This document shows, piece after piece, positions 47,801-56,000 of a stretch of DNA of 64,000 bases. Origin of the DNA: Barthelona sp. PCE (Eukaryota > Metamonada: BaSk clade); contig JAUFOR010000001.1 in NCBI GenBank assembly GCA_040285745.1, positions 1,240,001 through 1,304,000 on the forward strand, written 5' to 3'. The position numbers and the translations under genes are program-made. The notes under the pieces were generated by a model, which saw only the letters and a program-made list of their open reading frames with translations, ran no database searches and was not told the origin of the DNA. Position 1 is the stretch's first letter. Each line of letters opens with the position of its first letter.

Positions 47801-49293
47801 TGACTCTCAAAATTCATCTGCATCTCAGATTTTTGGTCTTCCATATCCTTCTTCTGCTTCTGCAATTTCATTTCTATTTCTGACTTCTGACTCTCAAAAT
47901 TCATCTGCATTTCAGATTTTTGGTCTTCCATATCCTTCTTCTGCTTCTGCAACTTCATTTCTATCTCTGACTTCTGACTCTCAAAATTCATCTGCATTTC
48001 AGATTTTTGGTCTTCCATATCCTTCTTCTGCTTCTGCAACTTCATTTCTATCTCTGACTTCTGCCTTTCAAACTTTGTGTCCAATTCCAACTTCTGTTCA
48101 CTGATTCTGGAATACAATTCACTAATATCTATAGCGTTACCATAGTTGTTTGTATCACTGTTGCACTTCAAAATACGGCCAAACCCATCATCTTTGGTCC
48201 ACTCAACAAGCATAAACGTGCCATCATCCAATTCAACATGGAACACTGAGTCAGCATCTTTTGTGACATTGACAATAACTCCGTTGTGAGGGTCATGTTT
48301 CTTAGTTATGCAGTTCTCCTTATATATGTAAGCAATTCTCGATGAAAAAAAACAAAGACAGCCATTTTCAACCTTTTTGATAAAGTAGTTTTCTTCACAA
48401 GCAATGACTGATCCACAACAAAAGAACGAGCCAAGTGGAGTATTAGCCTTAATTAAATAATCTTCAACAATATCATACGAAACAGTTGGTCCTGTGCAAT
48501 GCGATGGAACGGTGGCAACTATTTTGCCTTGAACATTATAAATATCCGCCTTTCGAGAACTTCTAATAATTGTGAAGTGCTCTTCATCTGGTGAAATGTA
48601 CACTGCTTCAATTCCGTTTCTGCTATTTTCCCACCACACCGCAGCTAATGTTGATCGGTTATACACCATTGTCTTACCTCCTGACTCACTAGACATCAGA
48701 TAATTCGATGAAATGTCTGCTGAAATTGGATCTATTTGACAGGTATTATTTCTCTTTGCTAAAATATTATTTCCACAATCTGTTAAATAGAGCGTGAATC
48801 CAGTCCAACCTAAAAAAAACATTTCTCCATCACTCTGCTCAACAGCAAAATGACCATAAAACTTCATGGCTGCCTCGCTTGAACCATGAATAAACTTGTG
48901 CACATGGTTAACACTATCTTGAACAAAGATAGCCTCAGAATTGACCCAGCTATTGCTTCCTTTTGTAAAAGTAACATTCGAGATTAAACTTTGCGAGCTT
49001 ATGCAATGTACATGGTAGTCATCACCGTCCTTAAATGCCAGAAATTGTCCGTCAAAACTCAAACAACCATTCTGAACCTCTGAATTGGTAGGTACGGCGT
49101 AAATTTCATCCAATGACGGAATACTGAACACGCGGATGTGACTGGTGTGCACCGTGGCCAACACTCGCTCATCCTTAGATGTCAAAGATACACCGGTGTA
49201 AGGTTCATCAGATAATATCACATCTACGATCTGTTTTTCATCAACCCACTTCACATAAGCACGCCCATCTTCTGTTTTAAGTGCTTTTACCAT
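44881..49293 (-). CDS. Fusion: propeller, repeat coiled coil, pseudokinase, HECT-like domain, RBR-type zinc finger
   Basis: 1470 residues. Residues 1-390 are a WD-like propeller. A coiled coil (about 395-520) contains 29-residue tandem repeats. The kinase-like domain (about 800-1030) keeps the strand-3 Lys (LLIKCVCV), a helix-C Glu and LCDFGIS. The catalytic loop, however, reads ILRNLRPRNVLI, with Asn replacing the HRD Asp, so it is probably a pseudokinase. Residues about 1070-1350 follow HECT order: GFLYCCFVFQTPVDDIQVGQ, then GGEDKLVTADNIDEFLQFA, then LPSVALCDQTLRLPN with Cys1335 in the position of the catalytic HECT cysteine. The C-terminus (1409-1449) has CPNCLTPIEHGGACKSMKC and CAREFCFSC, an IBR/RING2-type zinc finger. 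It is probably a ubiquitin-system protein. The HECT call is by eye and moderate; the zinc finger and kinase fold are clear. Confidence 0.75.
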   Translation of the reverse strand: MVKALKTEDGRAYVKWVDEKQIVDVILSDEPYTGVSLTSKDERVLATVHTSHIRVFSIPSLDEIYAVPTNSEVQNGCLSFDGQFLAFKDGDDYHVHCISSQSLISNVTFTKGSNSWVNSEAIFVQDSVNHVHKFIHGSSEAAMKFYGHFAVEQSDGEMFFLGWTGFTLYLTDCGNNILAKRNNTCQIDPISADISSNYLMSSESGGKTMVYNRSTLAAVWWENSRNGIEAVYISPDEEHFTIIRSSRKADIYNVQGKIVATVPSHCTGPTVSYDIVEDYLIKANTPLGSFFCCGSVIACEENYFIKKVENGCLCFFSSRIAYIYKENCITKKHDPHNGVIVNVTKDADSVFHVELDDGTFMLVEWTKDDGFGRILKCNSDTNNYGNAIDISELYSRISEQKLELDTKFERQKSEIEMKLQKQKKDMEDQKSEMQMNFESQKSEIEMKLQKQKKDMEDQKSEMQMNFESQKSEIEMKLQKQKKDMEDQKSEMQMNFESQKSEIEMKLQKQKKDMEDQKSEMDTKLQVVFDTLNQLTPNSGNSEYSALTEHVNDCAAAVRQLEMPPDSFFDLISSNSNVNTLEQHMNELEQAINFINSLKNIILDFELEDTLSITFSSKFSDLVAQFPIAKFLNEHSYAAKLTELQSLDVYFKVFDKYDKLHLVEVHSALIHFSDKSKALDGIVQQVGEITQRATEFREALSKDEDTTDLLDFNLIYFLHKQLGRHRSDTTACTCVHFKQEKKHLLEVIDYSAEQLKDIIAKFSLALDLTTTLKELNLSGFRLPITPKIIDSDSYLNGELADADLQNDIEGDDLLIKCVCVSKKFRGDLNQNLKSLQTELRVLSKFQPFVVALKNIVLVPEMRRGRISVKFVCIELERASYDLEQYLSAFPLELATKNDLAHQLVKAVFSMHANGIILRNLRPRNVLIYCSEDGSNPRVKLCDFGISIDGSHILGAAMVSRSNVQKTHKVSKTIESLGRAIACIYAQDRSNASKLVLPNNCAHSVIIERCQAYNMSVRPTIYELSCYEWQHTMNSDSLELIRQQINQFIVSKQMLLCDTEVAERTAKFVQMEQTFDEFFVRVFSNTGVFMSGDGHFGASITLNGMEQLSIPQFVDHIFELRALPRIDTTASEEHIEAMCGFLYCCFVFQTPVDDIQVGQFLLNALSEDYDKLSDRKVFYRVFPTESAYIINMLKHDGLNFNFLGGEDKLVTADNIDEFLQFAREFASEPYVELSEKVNAAFNSHELTSQLGVKLTFAEVKAMMCGPPRFTTEQVLATLVFDDSVPTNIRDAVAEILQGFNSLDLLQFVYWLNDSPELNLFTVILQPVDTMLPSVALCDQTLRLPNSVLRLREGIPLAIRGILPNEFKLFIMQRLSQWTQDDVDKLNNRLHNATLITIEFNNIPGVPSVRVCPNCLTPIEHGGACKSMKCFTCAREFCFSCLSPNCGHYGQCNVAPVQNVTLEQVKERMQQFQ
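47734..48080 (-). repeat. 87-bp in-frame tandem repeats encoding a coiled coil
   Basis: Four near-identical units with exact 87-bp period (starts at 47734, 47821, 47908 and 47995) each encode 29 residues, beginning QKSEIEMKLQKQKKDMEDQK. The heptad-like spacing predicts a rigid coiled coil between the propeller and the kinase-like domain. Confidence 0.93.
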
Positions 49294-49468
49294 GTCGGAT
49301 TAATTATAAATTGCCGGAAAAAGTATTGAGAATTTTTACAACTAAATAGGATGGTTTTCAAATATCCAACTAATCGGAGTATCAATGTGACAGAGCCGTT
49401 CACAGATGCCATCGTCATTGATATTCAGAATGCTATTCAATTTGAGATATAATTCATTTTAAGAATTA

Positions 49469-49651
49469 TCAATTGAAAGAAATTTCAACGCGATTGAACA
49501 CGTGGCTGACGGGTATGACATAATTTTCTTCCAGAGTCTCATCCATGTTAACGGGTAGTAAGGGAGAGTAAACAGATTCTTTACCGAGATCTGAGTTCGG
49601 ATATGGTGCCGCATACGGGCTACCTTCTTCAGAGTTTGGAAATCCATACAT
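49469..49651 (-). CDS. Possible terminal exon or small gene, 60 residues, repeat-associated
   Basis: The frame reads MYGFPNSEEGSPYAAPYPN and ends with FNRVEISFN and a TGA. Directly upstream on the minus strand is an AAGGTTTCC...TTTTTCAG stretch that could be an intron of about 60 nt, so this may be a last exon. A related but decayed sequence (GLPHTNPSDLAPYPNLDLCK) lies on the minus strand at about 44540-44610, next to repeat copy 1, showing shared ancestry. It is Pro/Tyr-rich, probably disordered, of unknown function, and could equally be a repeat-borne gene remnant. Confidence 0.4.
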   Translation of the reverse strand: MYGFPNSEEGSPYAAPYPNSDLGKESVYSPLLPVNMDETLEENYVIPVSHVFNRVEISFN

Positions 49652-49751
49652 CTGAAAAATAGTTTTATTTCAATTACATTACTAAATAATACAATAAAAT
49701 AAATAGGAAACCTTAAAATGGTGAGGTGACATACAGGCGCTAGCCTTCAGA

Positions 49752-49960
49752 CTTTATACTTGAGGTAGTAAGCAGCGGAGGGGGACGAAGCGAACCGTCA
49801 TGTGTAGTAGGTGTCCGTAGAACCCGATACGGTTTTTCTTATCCTTTTCAAAAAAAAGGGGGTTTTAGGCCACTTCCCGGACGAAACACCCTCTACACGT
49901 GAAGGCGAGCCTTCCCACGTGAGCGTTCCCCGACGTCAATAAACCTACTTCAGTATAAGG
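49752..49960. repeat. GC-rich imperfect inverted repeat (foldback)
   Basis: The left arm from TTTATACTTGAGGTAG and the reverse complement of the right arm from CTTATACTGAAGTAGG share ordered blocks: GGGGA-CG, then CATGTGTAGTAGGTGT against CACGTGTAGAGGGTGT, then TCCG. The centre is T-run then A-run (about 49833-49865). A smaller stem, CACGTGAAGGC with GCCTTCCCACGTG, lies within the right arm. Confidence 0.65.
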
Positions 49961-50138
49961 GGTCACCGAGGTCGGTGTTCGGAAGTCCATAAATCCGACT
50001 CTCGATACTAATAAATAGGTATAAAATATACAAAAGAAAATAGGAAACCTTGATATAAGTGAACTAAGCAAATTCAACCCTGCTTCGTGTTCCATTCTCT
50101 AATTGTTCATCAATCTGGGATCTTGAGGATCGGTTGCA
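49961..50138 (+). repeat. 178-bp dispersed repeat, copy 2
   Basis: Second copy of the element at 44574-44751, same length and orientation, abutting the foldback. On the minus strand both copies keep a frame reading CNRSSRSQIDEQLENGTRSR and then VEF with A or T. Two of the three codon differences inside this frame are silent. Confidence 0.93.
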
Positions 50139-51076
50139 ATAGACCATAAATGACATATAAAAAAAGAATTCTAAAGATTAGAAACAACTAACGATGATTG
50201 AAAATGAAAGTGATGATACTAACTTTTATGGAAAATTGAGGATATTGTATTATGGCTCCAAACATAATTTTAAGACCAAAAATAAAACCAAATCCATGAA
50301 AATCGTTGTAGTGCAAAGGAAAAAGAAAGTTTTTATTATATGATGTTTAGGAGAAACGGGTCTTATTTTTTGGAACTAAAATGAGTGCACATTAGCATCT
50401 AAGCTAAATAGTTTTATTTCTTAGAATATGAGTATGGGAAAAAATTATTAGTTTTTTGCATGCGCTTATAAGAATCAAAAGAATACATTAGCAACTATAT
50501 AACTATATACTAAACTGTTGAATATATGTTTTTGATTATAAATACAGTAAAAGAATGACCTGCTTTTATTAGAACCTGCTTTCTCATTAAAATTCATTTT
50601 TGAATTGTGCAGAATAAGCATTAACATGTCAAAGAAATAAGCTGTTAACTGTCAAAAGAATTGTAACGATATTGTAGATTATTTGTTTTTATTTTAGTAC
50701 TTTAAAGATATATTGAATTTTTGAGGTCTAGGAGAGTTTTATTTGGGTTGTAACTTAGTACCTTATACTTTATTAAAGAAACAACTCAAAAAAACAGAAA
50801 ATTATTAATCATCATTTAAATTCGAAGCATTTCAGGCAAAATTGCTTGTAAAACCTGGGATATCAAAGAAAAGCGCACCATGTTTTTTGCGTACTTTAAT
50901 TCACAAGCAAAGCTGTTTGAAAACAGAATCTAGAGGAAAAACCTTTATTGGGATGATATAGTGTCTTTTTGGGACTTTTAGACCTTTAGTACGCATTTTG
51001 CACACACTAATGTCCACCAGTTGACGAAAAGTACTATGTTTTTTGAATTATTCCCTTTTATAGTATTTTTTAAAGT

Positions 51077-53038
51077 ATGTCAGAACACGAAGATAACGTG
51101 CCTGAGCCTACCATTGCGGAAACACCTCAATCCGAGCTTGAAGTTGACGATGAATCGGTCGAGAAGCTTGTTGCTGAAATTATTGAGAGTACACGTTTGC
51201 AAAAGATGGAAGCGGAGTTTTTGGTTAAGGAAGGAAAACACTTTAACAAGGATAGTTTTTTTGAGATGTTTAGATTAAAGAATTTTTCTGATGTATTATG
51301 TGAGCGCTTTTGGCAAATGATTGATGAAGATGGAAGTGGAGTAGTCAGCGTTGTTGAAGTAGCAAAGATTCAGTCCACAATTGAGTATTCTAATGATGAT
51401 GAAGTTGTTGAGTTCTTCTTCTCACTCTATGATGAGAACGGTGACGGGCAAATTTCTTTCCAAGAAATCTGGTCCGTTTATTCCGGTATGTTAGTTGCCA
51501 ATGGTGATGCAGTTACTGATGAAAAAAGAGATGAACTTTTTGGGAAAATCGATCATTTTGACATCAACAAAGACGGATTTCTTAGTCTTGAAGAGTTTAA
51601 GGATGCCGTTGACAAGCTTCAAGAGGTTTCTAAGGAAGGTAAGAAGAAGAGCAAGTTGTTCTACATTTACCTTTTCATTCTCTCTGCATTGATGGAACTT
51701 TCAACCTCTTTTGGTCTTCCTGCTGTTGGTGCACTTGCTGTTTTCCTCAGCGGTGGTCAAGTTGACGGTGAAGGCCTCACTCGTAATTATTCACTCGAAA
51801 CAATCGCCTCCCTCGCCTCCCTTTACTATCTTTCTGCTATGATTGCACTTTCATTAGGTGCTTTTGTTGAACGTAAAACTAACTGTGGTGTTGCAATGAT
51901 TGTTGGTAACACCCTTGTTCTTCTTGCTAACTTCCTTTGTACTTTTGACAGTATTGCTGTATTTATTATTGGTCGTTTAGTTCTTGGTCTTGGTGGTGAG
52001 ATTATCCCGCCTCAACATTTAATTATGTTTAAAGCAACGTTACCTCCCAAGTTGTTCAATATTGCTGCAGGTTATAGAAACCTTATTCAGGCTTCAACAA
52101 CTGCTGCAGCTTATGTCGTTCTTGCTTGGATGGCTGAGGAGAAATCCGTCGATTATGTTCTTTGGTTTAACACTGCTCTTGGAGGTATTTCACTTGTTAT
52201 CGCTATTCTTGCCTGGATTATTGTTCGTAAGGAGAAGGAAGCTCTTCTTGAAGATGAAAAGTCTGTTGCTCGTTCGTATAAGATGATTGCTCGTACTATT
52301 CAACCTAAAGTCTCTAAGAAATGTTTCTTCAACGTTAGTTCCAATATTTATCTTGCTGCTATTGGAATCAAGGCTTTCTATCTTATTGCTTATGCTCTTC
52401 CTTCTGTTGGTACCGTTGTATTTGTGGAGAAGTTTGGTGTCTCTGCTTCAGAAGCTGGTTCAATTCTTGGTCTTTTAAATTTGGTTGGTGCTCTTGGTTC
52501 TATTCCTGCTGCTATTATTGGTGATAAATTTGGTAACCGTGCTAAGCTTTTTACAGCTTTATTGTTCATTTGTTCAATTTTGTTCTGTCTGCTTGGTATC
52601 TCAACTGATGTATGGCTTCTTTACCTTATCACTATTGTATTTGGTATTGCTTATGCCTTTGGTGATACTCTGGCTTTCACCAGTCTATTCCTTCTCACAC
52701 CAGATCCCAACGAGACTTCAAAGTCTTATGCTCTTTATGGTCTTGTGGGTAACTGTTTGCAATTGGTTATTCCAATTATTGCTTCAACTCTTATTTCAAA
52801 AGGTGAGGAATACTTCTTCTATTTCTTTGCTGTTGTTATTTTCCTATGTTCCCTTTGTTGGCTCAGAATTCGTCTTGCTGTTGGTAGAAAATCCCGTCTT
52901 GAAATGACTCTTGATGAGATTGTTGAAACAAACACAGATGCAGTTAAAGCAGCTCTCTTTTTGGGTAATATTTCCACAGTTGAGCAAATGCAAAGTGTTG
53001 ATGAAGTGGTCGTTATAGATACACCTCGTCCCATGTAA
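51077..53038 (+). CDS. EF-hand major facilitator superfamily transporter
   Basis: A 653-residue fusion. After an acidic start come three canonical calcium loops: DEDGSGVVSVVE (residues 83-94), DENGDGQISFQE (119-130) and DINKDGFLSLEE (162-173). From about residue 193 (LFYIYLFILSALMEL) to 600 the protein is a 12-helix MFS transporter. It carries GRLVLGLGGEIIPPQ after helix 4, a charged central loop (about 390-425) and GDKFGNRAKL in the MFS motif-A position of the second half. This layout and GLGGE resemble MFSD1-like lysosomal/plasma-membrane carriers. The cytosolic EF module suggests calcium control of transport. Substrate unknown. The C-terminal tail is acidic and carries no obvious sorting motif. 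It converges on the dynein-like gene (42 bp). Confidence 0.88.
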   Translation: MSEHEDNVPEPTIAETPQSELEVDDESVEKLVAEIIESTRLQKMEAEFLVKEGKHFNKDSFFEMFRLKNFSDVLCERFWQMIDEDGSGVVSVVEVAKIQSTIEYSNDDEVVEFFFSLYDENGDGQISFQEIWSVYSGMLVANGDAVTDEKRDELFGKIDHFDINKDGFLSLEEFKDAVDKLQEVSKEGKKKSKLFYIYLFILSALMELSTSFGLPAVGALAVFLSGGQVDGEGLTRNYSLETIASLASLYYLSAMIALSLGAFVERKTNCGVAMIVGNTLVLLANFLCTFDSIAVFIIGRLVLGLGGEIIPPQHLIMFKATLPPKLFNIAAGYRNLIQASTTAAAYVVLAWMAEEKSVDYVLWFNTALGGISLVIAILAWIIVRKEKEALLEDEKSVARSYKMIARTIQPKVSKKCFFNVSSNIYLAAIGIKAFYLIAYALPSVGTVVFVEKFGVSASEAGSILGLLNLVGALGSIPAAIIGDKFGNRAKLFTALLFICSILFCLLGISTDVWLLYLITIVFGIAYAFGDTLAFTSLFLLTPDPNETSKSYALYGLVGNCLQLVIPIIASTLISKGEEYFFYFFAVVIFLCSLCWLRIRLAVGRKSRLEMTLDEIVETNTDAVKAALFLGNISTVEQMQSVDEVVVIDTPRPM

Positions 53039-53080
53039 ATTAACATTCTTTATTAATAAACAAATATTTTTTAATGAAAA

Positions 53081-56000
53081 TTAAATCTGAAGACGCTTAA
53101 TAACATCTTGATGTAATTCATTGATAGCTATTTGCAAATTTTCTGTTGTATTACTCGAAAGTATTGATAATGGAATTGGTATCGTTGATTCAATATTGTA
53201 CACCAATTGAAGTAATGTATCGTCTGCAAATCCGCATCCTATATGCAAATGCGTTTTGAATGACTCAAAACTTTCGAACCTACTTGCTCTATCTGCAAGT
53301 GGTAAAAGATGTTGAGCATAAGCATTGATTTTTCTGTAATGTTGTATATCATCAATATTAGCGGTATTTTCCAAATTTAAAACATTCAAAAAACAAGGGG
53401 TAATGCTGGAAAACACATTATTAGAGAAATTATTCAGCCTATCTCTGACAAAAACATTGTACAACTTTTGAAATAAACTGGGATAAGTAATAATATCAAT
53501 AACTTCACTATCATGATAATAAAAAGGTATGGAGTCAACTATATAGAATATAAGATCCTCAAAAGTCTGTATATCTTGAAGATTTAACTGTAAAGAAGGT
53601 AATATGATTGATTTTAACGAATATTGTTTTATAGCCCCGAAAATATCATCTAAAACAACATCCGTTTGTCCAAATTCATGACAAACTTTACGAGAAATCC
53701 TTCTTAAGACTGGTAATGATGTCTTTCCTACATCTGCTTCAACTAAAGGTTCTAAAACTTTTGACAAACGACGTTTTTTAGAAAAGCATAGGTTAGTTGA
53801 TGATATTCTTATGAGATTAGCAAAAAGCACAGCTGTTCTTAGTCTGCTATTAACATAACCATCAACGAAACGAACTCGATTAAATGAACAAAATAGTTTA
53901 ACGTTGTCAATAAACTTGAAGCGGGTGTCTGAACTGTCTGAGCTGTCAAAGTAGACGATATATCTCAGCATAGGATCAATTGCTCTCTTGTTAACAATAA
54001 AAAACACAAAGTTTTTGGTGGCAACACGACCTAAAGCTCGTAATTGTTCCAATTTAACCATTAAACCTCGTATTATACTCCAATCCAATCCATAAACAGT
54101 GTAGAAAATAACAAAATCAGACTTGCATAGATGCTCCAAATTTACGTTAAAAACATTTTGTAATTCAATGAATGTAAATGTACGTTGCTCTTCCCAAGCA
54201 ATCTCATCACAAAGACGCCTAAATTCCACGAATGTACTTGTTTTGCCTGTGCAAAAATGGTACGGTGGAAAGAAACCTAAGACTGTTAGCTTTATGAATA
54301 ATCTAGCACGTGATATAGCACCATTAAATAGATCAAGAATAACAGGAGTACGCGCAGTAGAAACAACTAATAGCTTGTACAATATGGGTAATAAACAAGA
54401 GTTCTGCAGTGTGAATGGATAAAGTGCACAATAAAAGAAAACAAATTTCTCTAAAGAAGAATCAAAGGAACAGAAGATATCTTTGGATGAAAGTGTTTCA
54501 AAATAACTGCCAAACATAACATTATCATCAATAGCACACATAATCTTAAAAAAATACTTAAGTTCATCTCTCACTTCATCATTATCAGTAAATGTATCAC
54601 TGTAATAGTTGTTCAGGAGGTGATCTACAATACTGTTTGCACCAAACGTTGCATTTTCACAATTACACCCGAACGGTAATTGATTAATTATATCAAATAC
54701 AGAAGTTTTGGTCGGCCAACGTAATTTATGGAATCGGATAGCAAATAACAGAACAGAAGGAATTAAAAATTTCATATTGAACAATAAAAATATAAAACAG
54801 TTGAAGAAACTAAGACGTTCATATATTGAATCCTTGTCTTTTTGATTTCCTATAATTGCTTGAATAGAATAGTCGATACCTTCATGATGCAAATCATGTG
54901 CAGGAAAAACAAAGAGAGAAAACTGAGTTAAAACATACTTTGATGCTTTTAAAGTGAAAAAAATATCTAAAACTATGTCATCAACATCACTAATTTCATT
55001 TGTTTTCGAAAAAAGCAAATTTGAATTCGAAATATCAGCTAACACGTTGTTAACGTTATGTTCTGTGATTGACAATCCTTTAAATAAACTATACAATGAT
55101 GTCAAAGTCACAAAACTTTGTTTAACAGGTTCTATATTCTTCATTGATAATAACATATTGTTTCTTATAAAATCTATGAAATAATCATCGTTAAGACTTG
55201 TAGTGAAACAAACAATTAGAGGTAGTATATGCGTCATTTCTGTTTCTAAATTAGAACTGTACATAATTAAAAATGACCAACTTGGTTGAATCGTTAAGTC
55301 ATCAAACGTAACAAACTTATCCCAACGTTTTGACTCAATGATGGCTGAAATTAGTGGTGTGAAATGTTTAACACAGTCCTTCGTTCGCAAGTCAATAATA
55401 AAATAACAATCGCTGGCTATAGGTATGAAGCTACTAAGCGTATCGTTATCTGCTGAAAGAAGTACAACTCTTTTAGGTGCTATAAAAGGAATTAATGCTA
55501 AAACTACAGGATTAGAAAAGAGTACATTATCACTAACACCTATAACTATGTTTTGGGCAACTTCTGCCATTAAAGAAAGTTTTTGATATAATTCCCAATT
55601 TTGCATACCGGAATCAAGTTCGTTTGAGGGTAGCTTCACAAATAGATCACTGAATGAATCCAATAAATTACTATCAATGGAACAACTGTGTAAAATTTTT
55701 TCAAAACGTTGTTTTATCATTTTAAAACCTGAACGTTCACAACAATTGCGAATCACAAGATAATGAAAGCCAATTAATGCACCGATTTCTAAAGAATAAT
55801 TCGATATATATAGCATTGGATAACGTAACTTGATATCCTCAATTATTTCAGAAATATCACTGATTACTTTTTTCTTATCGTTCAATTGGGCTTTTAAATT
55901 TTCAATAAGTAAATCTGAACCAACAACTGTGTTAACCATTTTTCCATAAGATTCATCCAATGGATCTAAATTTTCCACTTCTTTACGAATAACATTCGTA

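Larger units (their letters stand above)
49294..51076. other. 1.8-kb gene-poor tract with repeats
   Basis: The longest stretch without a confident gene. 49.45-49.70 kb has a short minus-strand frame preceded by splice-like sequence. 49.75-49.96 kb is an unusually GC-rich inverted repeat. 49.96-50.14 kb is the second dispersed-repeat copy. 50.14-51.07 kb is very AT-rich and shows no frame, tRNA or other feature that I can support. Confidence 0.7.

Noticed and set aside
47703-48104. Plus-strand Ser/Pro/Tyr repeat protein
   Set aside because: It is the antisense reading of the 87-bp coiled-coil repeats.
50139-51076. Search for tRNA, snRNA or other RNA genes in the AT-rich gap
   Set aside because: No B-box-like GGTTCRANNCC, no spliceosomal RNA signature and no stable GC-rich fold was visible.
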